Assembly (NCBI RefSeq): GCF_039533965.1 | Contig: NZ_BAAAUN010000001.1 | Coordinates: forward strand, 1,958,950 to 2,022,949 | Length of the DNA stretch: 64,000 bases | Direction: 5' to 3' | Source of the DNA: Microbacterium luteolum | GTDB lineage: Bacteria; Actinomycetota; Actinomycetes; Actinomycetales; Microbacteriaceae | Shown: positions 48,105-55,233 of the stretch, piece by piece | Layout of the letters: every line of letters starts with the position of its first letter | Numbering within the stretch: the first letter of the stretch is position 1 | The notes under the pieces: generated by a model | What the model was told of the DNA's origin: nothing | Database searches by the model: none | The model's input: only the letters and a program-made list of their open reading frames with translations | Made by a program: the position numbers and the translations under genes

Positions 48105-48983
48105 TCAGGAGGTGCGGGGCACGTCGCCCGGCACGAAGTACCGCAGGGGAGACAGGCCCGTGCGGACGATGGCGTCGCCCCCGGCCTCGAGGAACTGATC
48201 CATCGTCGCCACGCTGAGCTGCGTGCCTTCGCCGGAGCTGTCCGCGATGATGACGTTGTCGACGACGGGAAGCAACGACGCGACGCCCTTCGGCCACGCG
48301 GCGAACGTGGTGGTGACGCCCGTGTCGAGCACGCGGATCTTGGGATCGATGTAGCGCACGTCCGGTCGCTGGAGAGCCGCCGTCTGGGCTTCGTATGCCC
48401 GCACGCTGAACAGACGGAGCACACGTTCGAACCGCATCTCGAGCGCCGGGAACCCCTGGCGCCACGGGAACGGCGCCCAGCCGTCGTCGGTGAGCACGAT
48501 CGGGTGCGCGCTGACGAGCGGAGTTCCCGCGTCGTAGAGCTCTTCGGCGAGATCGAGCACCCGCACGGCAGCGGGCTCGTCATCGGCCCCGACGATCGCG
48601 AAGCGATCGCGCGCAAGCCCGAAGACGACCGGAGCACCCGCGATCCGGGCTCCCGCCAGCCGCGACGGATCGATCAGAACAGCGGATGCCGTGGCCTCAT
48701 CCTCGATGACGACGAGGCCTTCGGCGGCATCCGGGAGGGCGCTCGATGTGGCCACCGCCGACGCCACGACATCGGCGAACGGCTGCGGCCATCCCTCGGC
48801 CTGCCCCTCGGTGACTGCCGCGCGGTCCCCCGCCTGGTCGAGTCCCACGAAGAGCTCGCCGCCGGCGTACTGGACACGAGGGTGCGCCTCGCCGGGGGCG
48901 GTGATCGCGAGCACCCCGAGCTCGTTCGCGCCATAGACCCGCGGGACGACGCTCACGTCCAGCCCCTCGAATGCCATCGACAT
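48105..48983 (-). CDS. Uncharacterised protein in the T7SS island, possible immunity
   Basis: 292 aa, GAGGAGAGG before the ATG; MSMAFEGLDVSVVPRVY. Strand-helix alternation with DRFAIVGADDEPAAVRVLDLAEEL and GWAPFPWRQGFPALEMRFERVLRLFSVRAYE suggests two alpha/beta domains. The C-terminal LRYFVPGDVPRTS is polar. No signal peptide. It follows the 396-aa protein at 49068 in the operon of the orphan toxin at 50255. Function unassigned. Confidence 0.55.
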   Translation of the reverse strand: MSMAFEGLDVSVVPRVYGANELGVLAITAPGEAHPRVQYAGGELFVGLDQAGDRAAVTEGQAEGWPQPFADVVASAVATSSALPDAAEGLVVIEDEATASAVLIDPSRLAGARIAGAPVVFGLARDRFAIVGADDEPAAVRVLDLAEELYDAGTPLVSAHPIVLTDDGWAPFPWRQGFPALEMRFERVLRLFSVRAYEAQTAALQRPDVRYIDPKIRVLDTGVTTTFAAWPKGVASLLPVVDNVIIADSSGEGTQLSVATMDQFLEAGGDAIVRTGLSPLRYFVPGDVPRTS

Positions 48984-49067
48984 GCGCTGCGGTCCTCTCC
49001 TCGGCTTCTCATCAGACTATCCGGCGCTGGTGGCGCGCTGAGCCGGTCGCGACCGCTCATGCGTCGG

Positions 49068-50258
49068 TCACCGGGACGACGCCAACGCCACGACGTCAGT
49101 CCAGGACCAGGCGATGTCGATCGGCTCGTCCGTGGGTCGCTCCGCCGTCTCGGGCGATGCCACCCATCCGCTCGGTACGATGTGGAGCGCATGGGTGAGC
49201 GTCCCGGCATCCGGGTCGCCCGAGACGACGAGAACCACGGCGAGACCCGGCTCCGGCCGCCAGACGCCGGCACTCGTCGCCCCGGCCGTCACCAGCTGCG
49301 ATCGATACGAACGCTCCCTCGACGGCGGCGCGTCCGCGAGGTCCAGGCTCACCCGACTCCCTGCGCGGTGCTCGAGGGCCCACCGGACGCTGCTCGACAG
49401 CTCCACCAGCTCGGCACGCACATCCGCCTGATACTCCAGGGCCGCGCCCTGCGCACCGAGCGGGATGATGGTCGCCGCCCCGCGCTGCAGCATCGGAACC
49501 CGCGATTCCACGACCCCGTCGGTGGCTGTGCCGCGACGCAGGATCCCGTCGACGATGTCGATGATCTGGCGGGCCGAGGCGAGGACGACAGCGCCGGTGC
49601 GCAGCGACGCCTCGCCGAACACGTCCTCGGTCGTGAGCGGTGCCGCGCCGCGGGCACGGCTGTGGGCGTAGAGCTCGGCAGCTTCCCGAGGGCCGAGACC
49701 CGCGAAAGCCGCAGCGTCGAGGTCGTCGGCGTCGCGCAGGTCGAGAACAGTGCCGAGCGCGGGGGCCGGCCGCTCGATCCGCGCTTCCGGAGCGGATCGG
49801 AAACCGGTCACCTGGTCGTCCTCGGCGTGTGGAGCGATGGTCTCGATCCGCATCGCCCCGCCGGGATACGCGTCCCACTCGACCTGATAAGCCGTCGGGC
49901 CCTGACCGCCGTCCTGTTCGAACCGCGCCTCGCCGCCGGCCATCCGCACCCGATCGCCGTCCTGCACCCAACGCTCGCTCCGCACGCGGCGACCGTCGGC
50001 GGCGTACTCGTTGACGACGTAGTCCCGACCGCGCCGGGCCGTGAGCGACCAGGGCACGACAGCGCCCGCCTCATGCTCAGGGACCAGATGGATCTCCTCC
50101 CCGGCTGCCCATCGCGTCTCGGCATCCTGGGCGCTGATCTGCGGCACCCCCGCTGTCCGGCCGAGCCGGTCATCGAACGGATGCAGCGCGACCGTGCCGT
50201 CCGGAAGGCCGGCGTCAGCCGGGCTCTGCTTCTTGCGGAAGATCATGGCGCGGGTCAC
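49068..50258 (-). CDS. Uncharacterised protein coupled to the toxin at 50255, possible immunity
   Basis: 396 aa from GTG overlapping the toxin stop (GTGA); an internal ATG four codons later gives MIFRKKQS. N-terminal 150 residues are beta-rich (GRDYVVNEYAADGRRVRSERW, AYQVEWDAYPGGAMRIETI). A helical middle (LREAAELYAHSRARG, ARQIIDIVDGILRRG) and another strand region (GLAVVLVVSGDPDAGTLTHAL) follow. Large for immunity, but coupling places it as the direct partner of the toxin. No recognised family. Confidence 0.6.
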   Translation of the reverse strand: MTRAMIFRKKQSPADAGLPDGTVALHPFDDRLGRTAGVPQISAQDAETRWAAGEEIHLVPEHEAGAVVPWSLTARRGRDYVVNEYAADGRRVRSERWVQDGDRVRMAGGEARFEQDGGQGPTAYQVEWDAYPGGAMRIETIAPHAEDDQVTGFRSAPEARIERPAPALGTVLDLRDADDLDAAAFAGLGPREAAELYAHSRARGAAPLTTEDVFGEASLRTGAVVLASARQIIDIVDGILRRGTATDGVVESRVPMLQRGAATIIPLGAQGAALEYQADVRAELVELSSSVRWALEHRAGSRVSLDLADAPPSRERSYRSQLVTAGATSAGVWRPEPGLAVVLVVSGDPDAGTLTHALHIVPSGWVASPETAERPTDEPIDIAWSWTDVVALASSR

Positions 50259-50998
50259 CGCAGCTCGTAGTTGCCGCCGAACGTTCCCGGCCAGGATGCC
50301 GGGCCGCCGCCGCCGTTGCGCGATCCGGTGGCGGTGTCCGGCATCGTGATCACGCCCTCGGGCACACCCGTCGGAAGATAGCCGCCCGGAAGCCAGTTGT
50401 CATTCGCGCCGTTCTCCCGCCCCGACGGAACGGTGAGCCCGTTGAGCTCATCGGGCGAGAAGTGGCGGATCTCGATCTGGAGCGGGTTGCCGGCGTCGTC
50501 GCGCAGCGATCCCCGGTCGAACCCGAGCAGATCCTCGAGCTTGTCGGTGTCATGCCCCGCCTCGTTGAGCACCCGGTCGAGGTCTTCGGTCGGGAAGACG
50601 AAAGCGTCGTGGTCGGCTTGCGCGGGCCCGTAGTTGTTGAGGGAGTCCGAGACGTAGATGCGGCTCGCACCGTTGTCGAACCGCGCGAGGTGCCGGTCGA
50701 TGTAGTCCTTGCTCAGGTAGTCCTCGGGGTCGGGACGGTCGCTCTTGTGGTCGTGGTCGTACCGCCCGCCGGGGGTGTAGTCGCCCGGCTGGGTCGACGA
50801 GTTCCGGTCCCATCCGCCACGCAGCGCCCACGGCGCGTCCCTGCCCTCGAACTTGTCCTGGCCGCGCACCCGCTTCGCGACATCATCGACATGGTTGAGC
50901 ATGTTGTCGGTCAGCTGGTGCAGCTTGTCCTTCGAGTGGGCCATGCCCGAGAGGACCGCCTGCCTCACCTCGCGCATGATCGGCTTGATCGCGCTCAT
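50255..50998 (-). CDS. Orphan T7SS toxin with GAND/PGG-type C-terminal domain
   Basis: 247 aa starting MSAIKPIMREVRQAV with GAGGGG upstream. Residues 1-48 resemble the carrier-docking leader of the toxins at 45307 and 54598 (HSKDKLHQL, HVDDVAKRVRGQDKFEG), but no carrier gene precedes it. The C-terminal part has RIYVSDSLNNYGPAQADHDAF, LEDLLGFDRGSL and PSGRENGANDNWLPGGYLP, a pattern I know from the tips of Rhs/CDI-type polymorphic toxins without an established activity. The coupled gene at 49068 may be its immunity. Confidence 0.72.
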   Translation of the reverse strand: MSAIKPIMREVRQAVLSGMAHSKDKLHQLTDNMLNHVDDVAKRVRGQDKFEGRDAPWALRGGWDRNSSTQPGDYTPGGRYDHDHKSDRPDPEDYLSKDYIDRHLARFDNGASRIYVSDSLNNYGPAQADHDAFVFPTEDLDRVLNEAGHDTDKLEDLLGFDRGSLRDDAGNPLQIEIRHFSPDELNGLTVPSGRENGANDNWLPGGYLPTGVPEGVITMPDTATGSRNGGGGPASWPGTFGGNYELR

Positions 50999-51011
50999 CG
51001 GTCGATTCCCC

Positions 51012-51296
51012 TCATTTGACCAGATACGTGTAGTAGTTGCGGAGCCCGGTGATCGCGGCATCCGACAGCTCCGGATGCCTCTCACGCATCACGCGTTCGA
51101 GCTCGTCACCGATCTCGCTGAGGGACATGCCCGCCCAGTCGATCCGGGTGCTGATCGTCTCGTCCAGCATCGCACGTACCTGCTCGCGCATCCCGGATGA
51201 GCCGTACCGTGCCTCGAACGCGGCCTCGTTCTTCCCCGGATAGTTCGTGAGGTGGACCACGATGGCCTCGCTCAGATCTGTGTTCTGGTCCGTCAC
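51012..51296 (-). CDS. Small helical protein in the immunity array
   Basis: 94 aa, GTG overlapping the previous stop by 4 nt. Helical: EAAFEARYGSSGMREQVRAML, MSLSEIGDELERVMRERHPEL, AAITGLRNYYTYLVK. No signal peptide. It could be an immunity protein or part of a lost module; its 3' end lies 13 bp from the orphan toxin's ATG. Function not recognised. Confidence 0.6.
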   Translation of the reverse strand: MTDQNTDLSEAIVVHLTNYPGKNEAAFEARYGSSGMREQVRAMLDETISTRIDWAGMSLSEIGDELERVMRERHPELSDAAITGLRNYYTYLVK

Positions 51297-51649
51297 GGCT
51301 GGGTTCCTCTCGCCCCGTACGCGGCCTCGTAGGCCGCGAGATACTCGCTCCCCAGCCGCAACCGCACGTACTCGTCGATGGCCTTCAGCGCTTCCCGAAC
51401 CTGGTCCCGAGTGCCGCGGATCGACAGCCGCTGCCCGAGGATCTCGGACACCGACGCGTCTCCGCCCAAGAGGATGCCGAATCCCCAGCTACCGCTGCCG
51501 TAGTCGTCGTACGAGCCGCGCACGGCGAACGCGTCGTACAGGACGAAGGTCAGTTCGACATCCGACCTCCTGTACGCCTTCGTCGCAGCGGGGAGATGCG
51601 CGAGAACCAGGTCGAGCACATCGTCAACGGTCATGTCGTCATGCGGCAT
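51293..51649 (-). CDS. Immunity-like protein, paralogue of 53017
   Basis: 118 aa, GGAGGAG seven bases before the ATG. VELTFVLYDAFAVRGSYDDYG, SWGFGILLGGDASVSEILGQRLSIRGT and VRLRLGSEYLAAYEAAYG align along the full length with the protein at 53017 (about 60 % identity by eye). Cytoplasmic. The two copies stand at the same place relative to paralogous neighbours, so a duplicated two-gene unit is likely. Confidence 0.68.
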   Translation of the reverse strand: MPHDDMTVDDVLDLVLAHLPAATKAYRRSDVELTFVLYDAFAVRGSYDDYGSGSWGFGILLGGDASVSEILGQRLSIRGTRDQVREALKAIDEYVRLRLGSEYLAAYEAAYGARGTQP

Positions 51650-51702
51650 CCGTCGCTCCTCCTTCCAAGCCGAGTCTGGTCCTGCACGCTACCGCCGCCC
51701 GA

Positions 51703-52026
51703 TCAGAAGAACGCATGGTAGGACCACCGCCAGGAGAGAGCGCGAAGAGCCTCAGCGCTCAGGCCGGGGCGGATCTTCTCGAATTCGATGCCGAAGAGAG
51801 TCGACTTGTCCTGATCGCCGAAGGCCTCTCTGCGGATGTTCAGGGCGTCGCTGGCCGTCACGATCTGTTTCACCTCACCGAGGAGCGCTTCGGCGTCGGG
51901 CACGTCCATCGCGAGGACCGCCGCGTCATCGGCTCCCGGCGTACGCCGCGAGCCGTATCCGACGTACGCGATGATCGCGGCAGTGAGCGTGGCATCCATC
52001 ATCGTGCGTGCTTCGCTCAGGCTCAT
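51703..52026 (-). CDS. Small protein in the immunity array, unknown
   Basis: 107 aa; ATG overlaps the preceding stop (ATGA). MSLSEARTMMDATLTAAIIAYVGYGS opens an alpha helix with Tyr/Gly; VKQIVTASDALNIRREAFGDQ and LSAEALRALSWRWSYHAFF follow. No signal peptide. Together with 52023 it separates the two members of a duplicated pair, so it was probably inserted. Not recognised. Confidence 0.58.
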   Translation of the reverse strand: MSLSEARTMMDATLTAAIIAYVGYGSRRTPGADDAAVLAMDVPDAEALLGEVKQIVTASDALNIRREAFGDQDKSTLFGIEFEKIRPGLSAEALRALSWRWSYHAFF

Positions 52027-52460
52027 GCGGGGTTCGATGATCGACGCCAGGACTCGATGCGTTCTCGTTGCGCTGCCATCTGCTCCGCGAAGGTCACGAT
52101 CTCGTCGAGCGCCGCGGCCGCGAAGGTCACGACCGGCTCCGGTTGCGCAACTTCAAGCGATTCCGGGTGCCTGTACACCACGAGGGCGCCGGCCTCGCCC
52201 TGCACTCCGCTGGGAAAGCAATGCACGGAGGCGCCTTGAACCGCCACCCTCCACCCCAGAGGCTCGTACTGTTCACGCGCTCGCTCGAAGGCCCAGAACG
52301 CGTCCGCGCCCACGCCGGTGAACACGCGCTGGTCGAACTCGACCGAGACCGTGTACTCCCTGCCGTTCGGGCTATCGAAGTCCTGCACCACGGCGATAGT
52401 CGCGGGAACAGAGACATCACCCGCAGCAGCGATGATGCCGTCGTAGGTCAGGTTCTTCAT
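52023..52460 (-). CDS. Immunity-like protein, third member of the EPxGWR family
   Basis: 145 aa. FTGVGADAFWAFERAREQYEPLGWRVAVQGASVHCFPSG matches, more distantly, the segments ADDAFEALCVVREELEPFGWRIGVAGAQIDVWPSG at 52460 and REHLEPQGWRLGVVGAQID at 53409. Thus the three are one family with conserved E-P-x-G-W-R and PSG. Its ATG overlaps the stop of the gene at 52460 by one base (TGATG). Cytoplasmic; likely immunity by context. Confidence 0.68.
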   Translation of the reverse strand: MKNLTYDGIIAAAGDVSVPATIAVVQDFDSPNGREYTVSVEFDQRVFTGVGADAFWAFERAREQYEPLGWRVAVQGASVHCFPSGVQGEAGALVVYRHPESLEVAQPEPVVTFAAAALDEIVTFAEQMAAQRERIESWRRSSNPA

Positions 52461-52885
52461 CAGTCCTCACCGGTTCGCGCCCGATGCCGAATCGCCTCGT
52501 ACAGCCGCTCGGCCTCCGCCCGCTGCACGGCCACCGTGGTCACCGACGCGGGATCCACCGGCGCGAACGTGTCCACGAGATCCCCCACGCTCTCGGACGT
52601 CATCCGATACGCGCGCAGACCGCCGCCCTGATCACGAGCCATGCCGCTGGGCCAGACGTCGATCTGCGCACCCGCTACGCCGATCCGCCAGCCGAACGGC
52701 TCGAGCTCTTCCCGTACGACACAGAGCGCCTCGAACGCATCGTCCGCGCGTGCTTCGGCCGTGCCGAATCCGGAGCCGCGTACCTCCACGACCCAGGAGA
52801 AGGGCTCCTCGAACCGCCACGACACAGTGGCGTCTCGCACGATCCCTTCGCGCATCACCTGGATCCCGCGCGACCCTGCCGTCAT
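52460..52885 (-). CDS. Immunity-like protein, EPxGWR family
   Basis: 141 aa from MTAGSRGIQVMREG. WRFEEPFSWVVEVRGSGFGTAEARADDAFEAL, EPFGWRIGVAGAQIDVWPSGMARDQGGG and the helical end AVQRAEAERLYEAIRHRAR match the protein at 53409 over its length (roughly 60 % by eye). The ATG overlaps the stop of a 14-codon micro-ORF upstream that has its own ribosome-binding site. Second half of a duplicated unit. Confidence 0.7.
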   Translation of the reverse strand: MTAGSRGIQVMREGIVRDATVSWRFEEPFSWVVEVRGSGFGTAEARADDAFEALCVVREELEPFGWRIGVAGAQIDVWPSGMARDQGGGLRAYRMTSESVGDLVDTFAPVDPASVTTVAVQRAEAERLYEAIRHRARTGED

Positions 52886-52926
52886 GCTTTCAGGATATCT
52901 GCGAGGTCGATGACGGGTATCGTCAT
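52882..52926 (-). CDS. 14-codon micro-ORF coupled to the immunity gene at 52460
   Basis: MTIPVIDLADILKA behind AAGGAAG. Its TGA overlaps the downstream ATG (ATGA). The paralogous gene at 53409 has the same arrangement with a different peptide that also begins MTI. It may only raise translation of the following gene. Confidence 0.4.
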   Translation of the reverse strand: MTIPVIDLADILKA

Positions 52927-53016
52927 GTGCGGATCTTCCTTGTCCGTATCCCGTTCGCTCAACTCCCGCCACTTTACGGATTCCGTCACGAGCCGGCTAT
53001 TCATCAGCGCGAGGCA

Positions 53017-53358
53017 TCAGCTGCCGTATGCAGCCTCGTGCGCGGCGAGATACTCGGGCCCGAGCCTCAGACGCGCGTACTCGTCGACGGCTTTGAGAGC
53101 CGATCGCACTTCGTCCGGAGTGCCGCGAATACCCAGGCGCCGCCCGAGAACAGTGGACACGACGGCGTCTCCGCCCAGAGCAATACTGAATCCCCAGTTG
53201 CCGCTGCCGTAGTCGTCGTACAAGCCGCGGACACTGAACGCGTCGTAGATGACGAAGCCGAGTTCGACATCCGACTTCCTCACCAACTGATTCGCAGCGG
53301 GCCGTATTTCGCTGACCAGGGCGAGCACGTCACCCACGGTCAGAACCTCGTGTGCCAT
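53017..53358 (-). CDS. Immunity-like protein, paralogue of 51293
   Basis: 113 aa from the ATG of MAHEVLTVGDVLAL; AGGAG five to six bases upstream decides this start. VELGFVIYDAFSVRGLYDDYG, NWGFSIALGGDAVVSTVLGRRLG and YARLRLGPEYLAAHEAAYG are shared with the 51293 protein. Cytoplasmic, no metal site. It follows the EPxGWR gene at 53409 just as its paralogue follows 52460, with two inserted genes in the latter case. Confidence 0.68.
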   Translation of the reverse strand: MAHEVLTVGDVLALVSEIRPAANQLVRKSDVELGFVIYDAFSVRGLYDDYGSGNWGFSIALGGDAVVSTVLGRRLGIRGTPDEVRSALKAVDEYARLRLGPEYLAAHEAAYGS

Positions 53359-53408
53359 CGTCACTCCTGCGGGTGAGGGAAGTTACTCTCCGGGTATCGG
53401 GCCGCTTT

Positions 53409-53828
53409 TCACGCGTCTCGAGCGCGGTGCCGCATCTCTTCGAACAACCGATCAGCCTCGGCCTTCTGCGCAGCGACCGTCGCGACCGTCGCCGGGTCCG
53501 TCGGCGCGAACGTATCCACCACGCCCTGAACACCGTCGCCAGTCATCCGGTAGGCCCTTTTCCCGCCGCCCTGATCACGAGCCATGCCGCTGGGCCAGAC
53601 GTCGATCTGCGCACCGACGACGCCGAGCCGCCATCCCTGAGGTTCGAGGTGCTCGCGCACGATACAGAGCGCCTCGAACGCGTCGTTCGCCCGCGCCTCG
53701 AACGCTTCGAATGCCGAGGACTCGATGGACACCAGCCAGCGATAGTCCGGTGTGAGCTGCCAGGCGATCGTCGCCTGGTGGACGACGCCGTCTCGGCTCG
53801 CCTCGATCGTCTGCGGGCTCTGGATCAT
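53409..53828 (-). CDS. Immunity-like protein, EPxGWR family
   Basis: 139 aa starting MIQSPQTIEASRDGVVHQATI. Shares LEPQGWRLGVVGAQIDVWPSG and MARDQGGGKRAYRMTGD with the 52460 protein. The DNA around the PSGMARDQGGG codons is almost identical in the two genes, pointing to recent duplication or gene conversion. ATG overlaps a 30-codon micro-ORF. Likely immunity by context. Confidence 0.7.
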   Translation of the reverse strand: MIQSPQTIEASRDGVVHQATIAWQLTPDYRWLVSIESSAFEAFEARANDAFEALCIVREHLEPQGWRLGVVGAQIDVWPSGMARDQGGGKRAYRMTGDGVQGVVDTFAPTDPATVATVAAQKAEADRLFEEMRHRARDA

Positions 53829-53917
53829 GAGCTGAGGCCGATCGCATCGTTGGTCACCGAGAACGGCCACCCAGTATCGAGACCGATTCGCGCCCCTGCC
53901 ACCTCCCTGATCGTCAT
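53825..53917 (-). CDS. 30-codon micro-ORF coupled to the immunity gene at 53409
   Basis: MTIREVAGARIGLDTGWPF then SVTNDAIGLSS; AGGAGAAG stands eight bases before the ATG and the TGA overlaps the next ATG. No similarity to known peptides. A translational-coupling leader or a decayed gene end are the main options. Confidence 0.42.
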   Translation of the reverse strand: MTIREVAGARIGLDTGWPFSVTNDAIGLSS

Positions 53918-53949
53918 CGCCGTCTTCTCCTGCAACGAGCCGCAACCCG

Positions 53950-54231
53950 TCAGGTTGAGGACTCTTGCGGTGGTTCAGGGAAATCGATGCCGAGGGCCTG
54001 CTCGAGCGCGTCAAGGTCGGGAAGCTCGCGTCGCGCATGCTCCCGAGAGATCACCTGCGGATAGCTGAAGGCCCCGACCTCCCAGTAGGTGCCGCAGTAG
54101 CGGCAGCGCCGCACTTCGGCCATGAACTCTTCGCTCTCGCCGATCGTCACCGCACGCGCGTCCGGCGCGTACGTCGCCCAGTAGCCCGAGCAGATATCGC
54201 ATGCACCCGGGTACGCCGGGTTCGGCGTCAT
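53950..54231 (-). CDS. Zinc-ribbon immunity-like protein
   Basis: 93 aa. Two CxxC knuckles, CDIC near residue 11 and CRYC near 43, probably hold one zinc ion; YCGTYWEVGAFSYPQVISRE follows. Acidic C-terminus. Such small zinc ribbons are found in toxin-immunity arrays. It overlaps the SseB-like gene by 4 nt, so both are made with the toxin at 54598. Confidence 0.68.
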   Translation of the reverse strand: MTPNPAYPGACDICSGYWATYAPDARAVTIGESEEFMAEVRRCRYCGTYWEVGAFSYPQVISREHARRELPDLDALEQALGIDFPEPPQESST

Positions 54232-54605
54232 GAACGCGCTCGGATCTCGTTCAGCAAGGCCTCGTCGATGGCGAAGCCGGTCTTCGGCGTCCGCAGAAGA
54301 ATCGCATGCCCGGGTGTCAGTCCGCGAACCACATCGATGCCCCGCATAGACACTGCGAAGGGGGCGAGATCCGTGGCCTCGCGAGCCGCGGTGAGCGAAT
54401 CACAGACGAGCATGTGAGAGGTGCCATCGATGTCGACCATCACGGGTTCGAACGAACCCTTGCCCGGGTCGCTTCCGCTCGGGACCACAACGACGGCGTC
54501 GAGGAACGCATTGATCAACGCGTCATTCTCAGGCTGTCCACCACTTTGGGCTCGAAGTGCCAGCGCTTCGACAGTCGAGGATTCAGGCATGTCGGAGTCA
54601 ACCAT
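54228..54605 (-). CDS. SseB-like immunity protein
   Basis: 125 aa. LINAFLDAVVVVPSGSDP, EPVMVDIDGTSHMLVCDSLTAAREATD and MRGIDVVRGLTPGHAILLRTP then FAIDEALLNEIRAR follow the SseB N-terminal-domain pattern (a strand 'lvP', 'v..dG....vFts', then 'gl.lNP'). SseB-fold proteins are common immunity and accessory factors in Gram-positive toxin loci. It overlaps the toxin gene by 8 nt and so is its most direct partner. Confidence 0.72.
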   Translation of the reverse strand: MVDSDMPESSTVEALALRAQSGGQPENDALINAFLDAVVVVPSGSDPGKGSFEPVMVDIDGTSHMLVCDSLTAAREATDLAPFAVSMRGIDVVRGLTPGHAILLRTPKTGFAIDEALLNEIRARS

Positions 54606-55233
54606 AGATGCCCAGAATATCCCAGGTGCCGCCCGGTCCCAACTGGAACACGACGGTTCCCGGGGGAAGCGGAGCGCCGCCGTCTACGACGAACTCACGG
54701 GTCGCGTTGGGGTAGTGCACGCCGTCGATGTTGACTGCTGTGTGCCCGCCGGGCAGGTAGTGCACGAATCCCCCGGCATCCTCCGCCGTCGGCAGTCGCT
54801 GAGGGAGATGGTCTACCGGAATCAGAGCGCCGTACACGGACTCGCCCCGCAAGGCGGCCTCAGTGACGTTGGGAGCGAGCCCGCTCTCGATCGCCGCGTC
54901 CATGGCGCTGCTCACGTTGACCGCATCCTCAGACGGCATCATGAACACTGCGCTGCCCTCGCGACCCAGTGTCGCGTTCTCCCGCGTGTAGTACTTCAGC
55001 TGATCCTCACCGAAGAACCGCACACCGTGGCTGTAGGGCTGCCCGTTCGAGTTCCCAGAACCACCGTTGCCACCCGGCCCGTCGAACTTGTCCTGGCCCC
55101 GGACGCGGACGCCCACGTCATCGACGTGCTTGACGATGTTGTCGGCGAGCTGGTGCAGCTTGTCCTTAGCGTGCGCGAAGCCCTTCAGCACCGACTGCTT
55201 CACCTCGCGGATGATCGGCTTGATCGCACTCAT
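54598..55233 (-). CDS. T7SS toxin with unassigned C-terminal domain
   Basis: 211 aa. The first ~48 residues are near-identical to those of the toxin at 45307 (carrier docking). A short Gly/Asn/Ser linker precedes a C-terminal domain: VRFFGEDQLKYYTRENATL, VFMMPSEDAVNVSSAMDAA, TEAALRGESVYGALIPVDHL, AGGFVHYLPGGHTAVNIDG and PLPPGTVVFQLGPGGTW. Its repeated YLPGGHT and PTREFV-like features recall polymorphic-toxin tips near ADP-ribosyltransferase-type domains, but I cannot name the activity. The ATG overlaps the carrier stop by one base. Confidence 0.74.
   Translation of the reverse strand: MSAIKPIIREVKQSVLKGFAHAKDKLHQLADNIVKHVDDVGVRVRGQDKFDGPGGNGGSGNSNGQPYSHGVRFFGEDQLKYYTRENATLGREGSAVFMMPSEDAVNVSSAMDAAIESGLAPNVTEAALRGESVYGALIPVDHLPQRLPTAEDAGGFVHYLPGGHTAVNIDGVHYPNATREFVVDGGAPLPPGTVVFQLGPGGTWDILGIYG

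Noticed and set aside
45966..50270. A 1,434-codon plus-strand frame rich in His and Arg
   Set aside because: It is the antisense of four minus-strand genes; the His/Arg composition comes from the reverse complement of acidic and Ala-rich codons.
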